This document shows, in pieces, positions 1 to 7,253 of a stretch of 63,522 nucleotides of DNA. Under the pieces are notes generated by a model. That model worked only from the letters and a program-made list of their open reading frames with translations, was not told the origin of the DNA and searched no databases. The position numbers and the translations under genes were made by a program. The stretch spans positions 1 to 63,522 of the forward strand of contig JADZCJ010000066.1 in NCBI GenBank assembly GCA_020851635.1, written 5' to 3'. Position 1 is the first letter of the stretch; the number at the start of each line of letters is the position of its first letter. Source of the stretch: Anaerolineae bacterium (GTDB lineage Bacteria; Chloroflexota; Anaerolineae; UBA4142; SHND01).

Positions 1-268
1 GAGATAAGGAACGCTCGTTCTGGTGACAACTTATCGAGACGCAGCAATTCAGGTTATTTGGCGCAAATTGCTGTGATTTCAAGCGAAATTTGACAAAAGC
101 ATGCCTTCCTTAACTTGTGACCAATGGTGTAAATTGTATCCCTCGAAATTGCCCGAGAATGAGCGCCGAGACCGTAATCGTCTCGAAAAAGGGTGATTCT
201 GTGACTCGAAACCCGCCCTTGCCGTTGAAATTTTTGCCCCCCCCATCGTCCATGCTATAATCGCGTCA
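1..268. other. Upstream intergenic region, no gene seen
   Basis: No convincing coding sequence lies here. The only clear signal is a perfect TATAAT at 256-261, just before the ATG at 269. A partial GGAACG...CGTTC motif near 8-20 resembles the palindromes described at 4032 and 32287 but is incomplete. Any reading frame crossing this segment on the minus strand is the shadow of the lipoprotein gene. Confidence 0.5.
256..261 (+). promoter_or_regulatory. -10 box, probable leaderless start
   Basis: A perfect TATAAT ends 7 bases before the ATG of the solute-binding lipoprotein gene. A start site at the usual distance falls on or next to the initiation codon, so the mRNA would have essentially no leader. 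No Shine-Dalgarno is visible. A good -35 hexamer is not evident. Confidence 0.5.
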
Positions 269-1573
269 ATGCGCGTGTGGTACGGTCTTGTGCCGGTTGG
301 AATTTGTGTCTGGCTGGTGGCGTGCGGCGCAAGCATCCCTCCTCCTATTGTTGCTGCTGGGTCCCCTTTTCCAACGCCGTTTGCCACAGCAATCGTCTCT
401 GAAACGCCGACCCCCGCTGCGCCGCCGACGCCGGAGGCGTCACCCGACACCCTACTGCCGATTTCACTTGAGCTGTGGGCACCCGAAGAGTTTGCGTCGG
501 GCGCCGAACACGGCGGCGAGGTGTTGGGGCGACAGATTGTCGAGTTTGAAACCGCGCATCCCAACATTCGGCTCGACTATGTGCTCAAAGCGCCATATGG
601 CAAAGGGGGCATGGTTGACTGGCTCGTGCAGCTGCAAGAGCTGATGCCGGACCGCTTGCCCGATGCGGCGATTGTGGACTCGCGCGAGCTGGATAGATTG
701 GAGAAACTGGGTCTGCTTCAGCCGCTGCAGCGCGGCTTGCCGGCGGGCGCATTTTGGGACTTGTTTCCGCCCGCGCAACAAATCGCGCGCCAAACCGGTC
801 AATGGAACAATCAACCGCTTGTTCTCGAAACCGAGCACCTGGTCTATGATACGCGTCGCGTGGCTGCGCCCCCGCTCTCATGGCAAGAGGTGCTCTCGGA
901 CACAACCCAGTTTGCTTTTGCGGCAGACAGCACCGAATCGTTTCTGTTTCACTATTTGCAGAACGGCGGGAAGCTCAACCCGCGCGAGCACTCGGCACAC
1001 GATACCGGTGTGATGCTGGATATCCTGGAATATTACCGGCAGGCGCGCGAAAATGGCAACCTGAACGATGACACGGCATTTCTCAATTCGGCACGCCAGA
1101 TCATGCCGCTTTTTCTCTCCGGGCAAACGCCCATGGCACAGGTGCGGGCGCGCGATTTTCTGGTCGAGCAGAGCCGGTTGCCCAACGCGCGGGTCGGCGC
1201 GATCCCCTCGCGAGATGGCAGTCCGGCGGCGCTGGTTTCGAGCTGGAGTTTTGTCGTGCTGACGGATGAGCCGGGCAAGCAGCGTGCGGCGATGGAATAT
1301 CTGGCATGGCTCGTTGACCCTGCGCGCATGGGAGAATGGTCCAATGCGGCGCGATTCCTTCCCGCGAGCTCGAGCGCGTTTGCACAATCGGTCCAGGAAC
1401 CTGCCTACTCGGATGTCGTATGGGGGCTGCTGCAAAATGCGTTGGTTGCGCCCGCTTTTACAGTGCAAGGACGATATGCCGAAGCGTGGCACAATGCGGT
1501 TACGGCTGTGATGAACGGACAACTTGCGCCGGCTGACGCAGCATTTCGCGCGGCGCAAGCCATTACACAATGA
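269..1573 (+). CDS. ABC-type sugar-binding lipoprotein (extracellular solute-binding protein)
   Basis: This 434-residue protein has a short lipoprotein signal with a lipobox ending VAC, Cys19 being the predicted lipidated residue. A Pro/Thr-rich linker follows, then a solute-binding fold of the family-1 sugar-binding type. Typical features are the N-terminal EFETAHPNIRLDYV segment and a C-terminal AMEYLAWLVDPARMGEWS segment. It should capture a sugar or oligosaccharide outside the membrane and deliver it to an ABC permease, but no permease or ATPase gene is nearby. The ATG follows a perfect -10 box by 7 bases without a Shine-Dalgarno. The substrate cannot be told. It is followed 41 bases later by a glycosyltransferase in the same direction. 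Confidence 0.85.
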   Translation: MRVWYGLVPVGICVWLVACGASIPPPIVAAGSPFPTPFATAIVSETPTPAAPPTPEASPDTLLPISLELWAPEEFASGAEHGGEVLGRQIVEFETAHPNIRLDYVLKAPYGKGGMVDWLVQLQELMPDRLPDAAIVDSRELDRLEKLGLLQPLQRGLPAGAFWDLFPPAQQIARQTGQWNNQPLVLETEHLVYDTRRVAAPPLSWQEVLSDTTQFAFAADSTESFLFHYLQNGGKLNPREHSAHDTGVMLDILEYYRQARENGNLNDDTAFLNSARQIMPLFLSGQTPMAQVRARDFLVEQSRLPNARVGAIPSRDGSPAALVSSWSFVVLTDEPGKQRAAMEYLAWLVDPARMGEWSNAARFLPASSSAFAQSVQEPAYSDVVWGLLQNALVAPAFTVQGRYAEAWHNAVTAVMNGQLAPADAAFRAAQAITQ

Positions 1574-1587
1574 TGTGTCCCTTGTAA

Positions 1588-1605
1588 GAACGATTTCATT
1601 CGTTC
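1588..1605. repeat. Short palindrome GAACGA-N6-TCGTTC
   Basis: Six-base arms surround a six-base loop (TTTCAT) between the lipoprotein stop and the next ATG. It looks like a degenerate member of the GGAACG...CGTTCC palindromes at 4032-4101 and 32287-32360, with the same 6-base spacing. It could be a weak RNA hairpin or a protein site. Confidence 0.35.
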
Positions 1606-1614
1606 CCAGGCATT

Positions 1615-2880
1615 ATGATAGAAACCTCTCTCCGTTTGGATGCGCAGCGTCGGCTTGCCGATGCGGGCACGACGGACGTTGTTGTCGGAATCCCCACGTA
1701 CAAACATGCGCGCACGTTGGCGCGCGTCATCAAAACCGTTGCCGAGGGCTTGGCACGCGACTTGCGCGGGCTTGGAACAATGCTTGCGATTGTGGACGGC
1801 GGTTCGCCCGATGACACTCTCGCGGTCGCAAATCAAACGCCGATCCCGTCCAATGTCAAACGGTTGGTGACAAGTTATCAGGGAGTGCAAGGCAAGGGCA
1901 GTGCGGTGCGCGGGATTTTTGAAATCGCGCGGGCGGTGCGAGCGCGCGTGATTGTGATCCTGGAAGCTGATTTGCAGTCCATTTCCCCCGATTGGGTCGA
2001 AAGACTCGCGCGGCCGATTCTCGAAAATCAATACCAGTTGGCGATTCCGCATTATTTGCGACCGCTGCCCGACGGCGCAATGACCGATTTGCTGGCATAC
2101 CCCATCACGAGGTTGCTGTATGGGGCGGATGTGCGACAGCCGATGGGCGGCGAATATGCGCTGAGCGCGGAACTGGCGCATCGGTTTGCCGCGCGTGATG
2201 TGTGGGAGACGGATGTCGCGCGGCATGGGGTGGACATCTGGCTGACGACGGTGGCGATCAATGAAAACGTCAAGGTGTGTCAGGTCCGGCTGGGCGTAAA
2301 ATTGGATGACAGTCGCGAGCTGCAATTGTCGTTTGACCCTACGTTTGTTCAAGCCATCGGCACCTTGTTCCGCATGATGGACATTTACAAGCGGCGCTGG
2401 CACCAAGCCCAGCAATCTCGCAACGTTCCATACTTTGGGAACGGGGCCGTCCGACAGCCCGCGACACCGTGGATCCCGAGTGTTTCGACGGCGGCGCTAA
2501 GTGACGCGTTTGTGGCGGGGTCGCGTCGCTATGCGCGCTTGTGGCGCACCGCGCTCACACCCTCGACTCGTAATGCCATCCGCGAGTTGAGCGAAGCGCC
2601 GGACGGCGCAACACGATTTGGCGCCAAGTTGTGGGCGCGCACGGTTTATGATTTTGCCACAGTTTATAACCAGGGCGAGGGCGACCCCGACAAGGTGGTC
2701 GCCGCGCTGCTCCCCCTGTATTTTGCGCGCTGCGCGACGATTATGCGCGAGACCGCGCTCGAGCCGAACGCCGTCGAACTGACGGTCCAGGAACAGGCAA
2801 AGCATTTTGCAATCGAAAAACCCTATCTCGTTCAATTGTGGGACACGTATGTGCCATGGGCGTGGGAGGGCGTGAGATAG
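1615..2880 (+). CDS. GT2-like glycosyltransferase
   Basis: This 421-residue cytosolic protein begins with a GT-A nucleotide-sugar-binding fold. VVVGIPTYKHARTL at about residues 22-35 is followed by IVDGGSPDD and by ILEADLQS, the probable DXD-like metal site. A DVRQPMGGEYALS motif near residue 170 recalls the RQPxGGE segment of mannosylglycerate and glucosyl-3-phosphoglycerate synthases. That family link is from memory and the substrate is not established. The C-terminal third is helical and less recognisable. An AGG lies 5 bases before the ATG. It sits between a sugar-binding lipoprotein and a cytochrome-maturation-like pair. A compatible-solute synthase or a cell-surface glycosyltransferase are both possible. 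Confidence 0.7.
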   Translation: MIETSLRLDAQRRLADAGTTDVVVGIPTYKHARTLARVIKTVAEGLARDLRGLGTMLAIVDGGSPDDTLAVANQTPIPSNVKRLVTSYQGVQGKGSAVRGIFEIARAVRARVIVILEADLQSISPDWVERLARPILENQYQLAIPHYLRPLPDGAMTDLLAYPITRLLYGADVRQPMGGEYALSAELAHRFAARDVWETDVARHGVDIWLTTVAINENVKVCQVRLGVKLDDSRELQLSFDPTFVQAIGTLFRMMDIYKRRWHQAQQSRNVPYFGNGAVRQPATPWIPSVSTAALSDAFVAGSRRYARLWRTALTPSTRNAIRELSEAPDGATRFGAKLWARTVYDFATVYNQGEGDPDKVVAALLPLYFARCATIMRETALEPNAVELTVQEQAKHFAIEKPYLVQLWDTYVPWAWEGVR

Positions 2881-2896
2881 CAATGTCGGATTACTG

Positions 2897-3403
2897 ATGA
2901 ACAAGCATTATCTCGTTGCATTGGGGATTTTTCTGGGACTGGGCGTCGTCCTGGCGGCTGCCCTAGTTTTGTTGCTCGCGCCGGTCGGCGGATATGCGGG
3001 GGTCGTTCCCGGCGCCACTCTGGATGAACAAACAATCAGCGTTGCCAAGGGATTGTATTGCCCCGTTTGCCCCGGTGTGCCATTGGATGTGTGTGATACG
3101 CAGGCGTGCGAACAATGGCGCGGCTTGATCAAAGAGCGCCTGAGTCAAGGTCAATCCGGAGAACAGATTGAAGCATATTTTGTCGAACAATATGGTGAGC
3201 GCGTGTTGGGCGCGCCTCGCCCACAGGGATTCAATTTGTTGATCTATGTGCTGCCCGCGTTTGCAGTTTCCGCGGGCGTGGCAGGGTTGTATATATTTGC
3301 GCAGCACCGGATGGGACGCTCACCGATGGTCCTCAATCCCGAGAGCGCGGCATCAAACCCCTATCGTTCCCGTATCGAACGCGAGTTACAAGAGAATGAC
3401 TGA
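2897..3403 (+). CDS. CcmH/CycL/NrfF-type cytochrome c biogenesis protein
   Basis: This 168-residue protein has an N-terminal membrane anchor (about residues 7-29) and a CPVC motif within LYCPVCPGVPL (about residues 53-63). A helical QWRGLIKERLSQGQSGEQI stretch and the YGERVL motif follow, both typical of the CcmH family. A second transmembrane helix lies near residues 113-135. In the family the CxxC pair reduces apocytochrome c before haem attachment. The gene overlaps the next (CcmG-like) gene by 8 bases, so the two are probably translationally coupled. No CcmF, CcmE or haem exporter gene is within the window. Confidence 0.85.
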   Translation: MNKHYLVALGIFLGLGVVLAAALVLLLAPVGGYAGVVPGATLDEQTISVAKGLYCPVCPGVPLDVCDTQACEQWRGLIKERLSQGQSGEQIEAYFVEQYGERVLGAPRPQGFNLLIYVLPAFAVSAGVAGLYIFAQHRMGRSPMVLNPESAASNPYRSRIERELQEND

Positions 3404-3980
3404 ATCGGTCGCTCAAGCTCCGCAAAAACGGCGCACTGTGTCGTTTTTGATTTTTGGAATAATCGGGGCGTTTATTATCGGCTTGTTGGTTGTGCTGGCG
3501 ATCGCGGTCCGGACGCGCGGCGCGCCGCCACTGGAATCGGGAGCCGCACCCGATTTTACGGTGACAACATTTGAAGGGGAAACATACAGTCTTGCGGACC
3601 TCAAAGGCAGACCTGTCGTCCTGAATTTTTGGGCTTCCTGGTGTATTCCGTGTCGTGATGAAGCTCCTGCCCTGCAGCGCGCCTGGGAGACGTACAAGGA
3701 CCGCGGTGTGATGGTGCTTGGTGTTGACTATGTTGATACCGAATCCGACGCCAAAAAGTTTATCGCAGAATTTCGGCAAACATACCCGAACGCTCCCGAT
3801 TTGGGGACGCGCATCTCGCAGGCCTTTCGCATTTCGGGCGTCCCTGAAACGTATTTTATTGACCGTGAGGGAAAAATGCTGCAGGGGATTGACGAGAACG
3901 GACGTGTGAAAGCAAATTGGATCGGACCGCTGCCCGAAGAGGTGTTGATTGCCCGAATAGAAGAACTGTTAAAGCAATGA
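3396..3980 (+). CDS. TlpA/CcmG-like membrane-anchored thioredoxin
   Basis: This 194-residue protein starts at an ATG inside the 3' end of the CcmH-like gene. An upstream in-frame extension would overlap that gene by about 150 bases and is rejected. One transmembrane helix (about residues 15-38) precedes a thioredoxin-like domain with WASWCIPC (Cys83 and Cys86). [14 protein letters not shown] is the cis-proline region, and the GVPET form is typical of CcmG/DsbE. The likely role is extracytoplasmic thiol reduction, giving electrons to the CcmH-like partner or apocytochrome c. A strong terminator follows 4 bases after the stop. Confidence 0.88.
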   Translation: MTESVAQAPQKRRTVSFLIFGIIGAFIIGLLVVLAIAVRTRGAPPLESGAAPDFTVTTFEGETYSLADLKGRPVVLNFWASWCIPCRDEAPALQRAWETYKDRGVMVLGVDYVDTESDAKKFIAEFRQTYPNAPDLGTRISQAFRISGVPETYFIDREGKMLQGIDENGRVKANWIGPLPEEVLIARIEELLKQ

Positions 3981-3984
3981 CGAG

Positions 3985-4009
3985 ACTCGCCGCAAGGCGA
4001 GTTTTTTTT
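3985..4009 (+). terminator. Rho-independent terminator
   Basis: Seven-base arms ACTCGCC/GGCGAGT enclose a GCAA tetraloop and are followed directly by a run of eight Ts. It ends the unit containing the CcmH-like and TlpA-like genes. Confidence 0.85.
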
Positions 4010-4031
4010 ACATGCGAGTTGAGGGAGTAGG

Positions 4032-4101
4032 GGAACGAAACGGCGTTCGTTCCTTACCGCCCAAAGGTGTGCTGCGCGGGGAACGAAACGGCGTTTGTTC
4101 C
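4032..4101. repeat. Two copies of a 22-bp palindrome
   Basis: Copy one (4032-4053) has arms GGAACGAA and TTCGTTCC around ACGGCG. Copy two (4080-4101) has the same left arm and centre, and a right arm TTTGTTCC that keeps pairing through a G-U. Short GC-rich flanks (TTACCG/TTGCCG) are also repeated. The pair lies between the TlpA terminator and the 3' end of the convergent YfhO-like gene. Related copies with different inner bases occur at 32287-32360. Confidence 0.7.
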
Positions 4102-4130
4102 TTGCCGTCCAGAATTGTGACGCTCATTCG

Positions 4131-6563
4131 TTACGAGCTGTTTCGCCGCGAGCTCGAAAGCCAGACAAACGCGCCAATGACCAGCAACAGTGTAACCCCG
4201 CTTATGATTGTCCCGAGCTTGAACGGCAAAGGGTCGTAGAGCATGTGAACCCGGTGTTGACCCGGAGTTATGGGGACTGCGCGAAACATGAAGTTGGCGC
4301 GAACGACGGGGACCTCCCGATCGTCCACAAAAGCGCGCCAGCCGGGGACAAACATCTCACTAAACAATACATAACCGTCCGCACGGGCGTCAGCCGTGCC
4401 GACGATCTCGTTTGGACCCAAGCCCGTGATCTCAAAGGGGTCAGTCGTCAAGAGATTGTCTTGACGGAGCTCGCGGGCGCCCTCGCCCGTGACCGCCGGT
4501 GAAAGGGAAAGGGGCAGCGGGATTTCCGGCAGTCCGCATGTTTCTGCCGCGAGTGGGACCAAAGGAATCTGCTGGTCGTCCGCCACTTTCGAGTTGTATA
4601 CGACCCACGCGCGGGGCATCAGACAGCTGTTTTCCCATACGGTAATGCCGCCTCCGCCTTGAAACGCATTCTTGAAATTGGAGGGCATGGGCGTGTCGCG
4701 CCCGGTCAAAACATATTTCACATTCAACATGCCATAGCCCACTTTATCGCGCCCACCGAGCGACTCCCAATAGGTATTGAACAGGTCGAGCATGAGCGGG
4801 TTGTCACCGTTTACGTCCTGCAAACCAGACAATAGCCCCGTGTCCGGTCGCCAGATGCCTTCGACATTCGTGCGCGAGTCAATGCGAGCCACTCCCGTGG
4901 TCGTTTTCAAGAAATCAATGATCTCGGTGCGCTGATAGCCGAGCGTTGGGTCGCTGCTGCCAACATCGAAATACGCGCCGAGCGAAAAGAGATCGAAAAA
5001 AATGAGGGCGAGTGCGAGCCAGGACCAGAGACGCGCCGAGAGCCAATTGCGCGCGGCGACAAACAAGAGCGCAAAGGAAAACCCGAGCAAAAGAACAAAG
5101 AAACCGATGCTGTTGGCGGCGTTGGCGATGCGTTGAAAAAGAGCGGGGTCTTGACCTTGCCCCAGAATGAGAATGCCCAGCGCGAGCGCGCCGCCTGCGA
5201 CCGCGAGGATGAGCGCGATCCAGGCGCTCGTGCGTACCGCCCGACGATAAAGCAGGCGTGTCGCGTCCGTCATGGGTGAAATGAGCGCATCAAAGCCGAT
5301 GGCGGCGAGGGCTGCCAGGCCAAAATCCATGAGGAGAATGAAACGGGCGGGGGCGCGGAGCTGTCCAAAGCCCGGCACGAATTGAAAAAGCCAGCCATGC
5401 AAGATCGCATAGCCGCCGAGAGCGAGGAGCAAGCCAACGATGCCGATCAGCACAAAAAACATGGTCCTGGTGTTGCGGCGCAAGAGGACCGCAAACGCTG
5501 CCAGGAGCAGGGGGAAGATGCCGATGTATCCCACTTCGACGCGCGCCCAGGGACCCCACGCGTTCAGCGGTCCGCGCCCAAAAAAGCCGGGGACCAGGAC
5601 GCCGACCAATTCGATGGGTGGAAGCGAATATTGCGCGGCATCCGCATAGGTAAATTCGCGGCGCACTGAAAGACCTGTCAATTCCAGGGCGGGCAGAAAA
5701 GTGATGGCGCTCAAACCGATGCCGATACCAATTGTGACGAGAAAAGCAGCCACAATGCTCTTCCATTTGGCGCGCTCGAGGAATATTGCGTATCCCGCAT
5801 AGAGTGCGAGGGTGAGGAGGATAAAGAGATACGGTTGGATGTGCCCGGCAAAGAATGAAACGGCGAGCGTGATGGCGGCTAGGAGGACAAAAGTCAGAGG
5901 GCGACGAATCGCATCCCTGCCCCAAAGCTCACCCGGCGCGGGCAGGGCGTCCAGTGCGCGCGAGAAAAAGAGCAAGATCAACGGCAGCCAGGCAGCGGAT
6001 GCGATCAGGTTTAGGTTTCCAAAATGCGTCACAAACAGATCAGAAAAAGCAAAGGCGATGGCTCCGGCGAACGCGGCGAAACGATTGAGCGGACGCGCGT
6101 CGGAGGTGATTCGCCCGTAGCGCAAGAGCGCAAACATGCCCGCGCCGGCGACATAAAAATGAAAAATCGCGAGATATTCAAGGTCGCGATATTGGAGCGG
6201 GTTCGAAACGAGATAGGTGACAAGATTGAACGGATAAAAGAGCGCAGACTGGATATCGCCGACGAATGGCATGCCGCCAAAAATGTATGGGTTCCACAGC
6301 GGAATAACGCCGCGCGTAAGCCATGTCTGGGCAAAATGGTAGGTGGGATATAGAAACCCGGCGAGATCGCCACCGCCTGCGGGGATGTAGGCATTGGGCG
6401 TAAAGAGGGCTTGCCAAAAAAAACCTGCGGTGAGCGCCCCCAGCGCGCCGAACGCAAACAGGTCGTATTGCATATTACGCCGCGTCTCGAGCCCGAGACG
6501 CGGCGTAATGGTGATAAACAGGACAATCAGCAGCCAGACGACTGCCGAGACAATGAGCAGCAT
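4131..6563 (-). CDS. YfhO-family large membrane protein
   Basis: This 810-residue polytopic membrane protein has roughly a dozen hydrophobic segments. The luminal-loop motif GGGDLAGFLYPTYHFAQTW near residues 63-81 and IPLWNPYIFGGMPF are typical of the YfhO/GT-C class. A C-terminal soluble domain follows, with the YVLFSEMFVPGWRAFVDDRE signature. Such proteins are thought to transfer lipid-linked sugars at the outer face of the membrane, for example in lipoteichoic acid glycosylation. The acceptor here is unknown. The ATG is one base downstream of the stop of the DUF4352-like gene, so the two are co-transcribed. Residues near 680-700 look like an in-frame translated repeat (PLPLSLSPAVTGEGAREL), which is odd for the family. 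Confidence 0.85.
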   Translation of the reverse strand: MLLIVSAVVWLLIVLFITITPRLGLETRRNMQYDLFAFGALGALTAGFFWQALFTPNAYIPAGGGDLAGFLYPTYHFAQTWLTRGVIPLWNPYIFGGMPFVGDIQSALFYPFNLVTYLVSNPLQYRDLEYLAIFHFYVAGAGMFALLRYGRITSDARPLNRFAAFAGAIAFAFSDLFVTHFGNLNLIASAAWLPLILLFFSRALDALPAPGELWGRDAIRRPLTFVLLAAITLAVSFFAGHIQPYLFILLTLALYAGYAIFLERAKWKSIVAAFLVTIGIGIGLSAITFLPALELTGLSVRREFTYADAAQYSLPPIELVGVLVPGFFGRGPLNAWGPWARVEVGYIGIFPLLLAAFAVLLRRNTRTMFFVLIGIVGLLLALGGYAILHGWLFQFVPGFGQLRAPARFILLMDFGLAALAAIGFDALISPMTDATRLLYRRAVRTSAWIALILAVAGGALALGILILGQGQDPALFQRIANAANSIGFFVLLLGFSFALLFVAARNWLSARLWSWLALALIFFDLFSLGAYFDVGSSDPTLGYQRTEIIDFLKTTTGVARIDSRTNVEGIWRPDTGLLSGLQDVNGDNPLMLDLFNTYWESLGGRDKVGYGMLNVKYVLTGRDTPMPSNFKNAFQGGGGITVWENSCLMPRAWVVYNSKVADDQQIPLVPLAAETCGLPEIPLPLSLSPAVTGEGARELRQDNLLTTDPFEITGLGPNEIVGTADARADGYVLFSEMFVPGWRAFVDDREVPVVRANFMFRAVPITPGQHRVHMLYDPLPFKLGTIISGVTLLLVIGAFVWLSSSRRNSS

Positions 6564-6564
6564 G

Positions 6565-7212
6565 TCAGCGCGTCAAACGCATGAGGCGCGTTTTGCCATC
6601 CGCCGCCGTCCATGCCAACTGGAATTCGGGCACATCGGAATAGACAAAGAAAATCAGGTCGCCTTTGACATTTTCGCCCGGTCCCACTTCGCCTGCAGTC
6701 AAATTCTCGCCCGTTGTGATGCCGCCAATATAGACCTCGTAGCGCTCGCCGTTCTCTGTTACCAGCGCAAAATCTTCCGGATCATATTTGAGAGGTGCGC
6801 CGGTTGTGCGTGAATTGTCAACGCGGACCGTAACGAGCACCAATTCCTGCCCATCGGGAATTTCGATACCTTCTGCCGGAAGTGGGCGCTGATACGCTGT
6901 GACCGTAACACGCTGACCGCTGTCACTGCGGACGGCGCGCCCAAAGGGCACCAGTGTGGGTTCACCACGCGCCGCGCGCGGGGTGGCGGTTGGTTCACCG
7001 CCAAAAATGCTGATTGCGCCGACATTTGCGAACGGATCAAATCCGGTTTGACTAAGGACCCCGGCGATACCGATGCAAAGGCATACGCAAAGCAGCAAAA
7101 CACCGCCTACGCCGAGTAACGCCAGGCGGTTTGCCGAGCGGCGTTCTTCCATGCGTATCTCGCGCCCGAGTTGAGCTTCACGCGGGACGCGATAACTTCC
7201 CAAATCGTCCAT
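6565..7212 (-). CDS. DUF4352-like membrane-anchored protein
   Basis: This 215-residue protein has a short charged cytoplasmic N-terminus and one transmembrane helix (about residues 31-53). A Thr/Pro linker follows, then a beta-rich extracellular domain. VLVTVRVDNSRTTGAPLKYDPEDFALVTENGERYEV matches the general DUF4352 pattern of an immunoglobulin-like domain. It has a strong Shine-Dalgarno (GGAGG) close before the ATG. It precedes the YfhO-like gene with a one-base gap, suggesting a joint role at the envelope. No catalytic residues are apparent. Confidence 0.7.
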   Translation of the reverse strand: MDDLGSYRVPREAQLGREIRMEERRSANRLALLGVGGVLLLCVCLCIGIAGVLSQTGFDPFANVGAISIFGGEPTATPRAARGEPTLVPFGRAVRSDSGQRVTVTAYQRPLPAEGIEIPDGQELVLVTVRVDNSRTTGAPLKYDPEDFALVTENGERYEVYIGGITTGENLTAGEVGPGENVKGDLIFFVYSDVPEFQLAWTAADGKTRLMRLTR

Positions 7213-7253
7213 TCATCCTCCAAAAAAAACGTAACTTGTGGGTGAGCGGCAAA

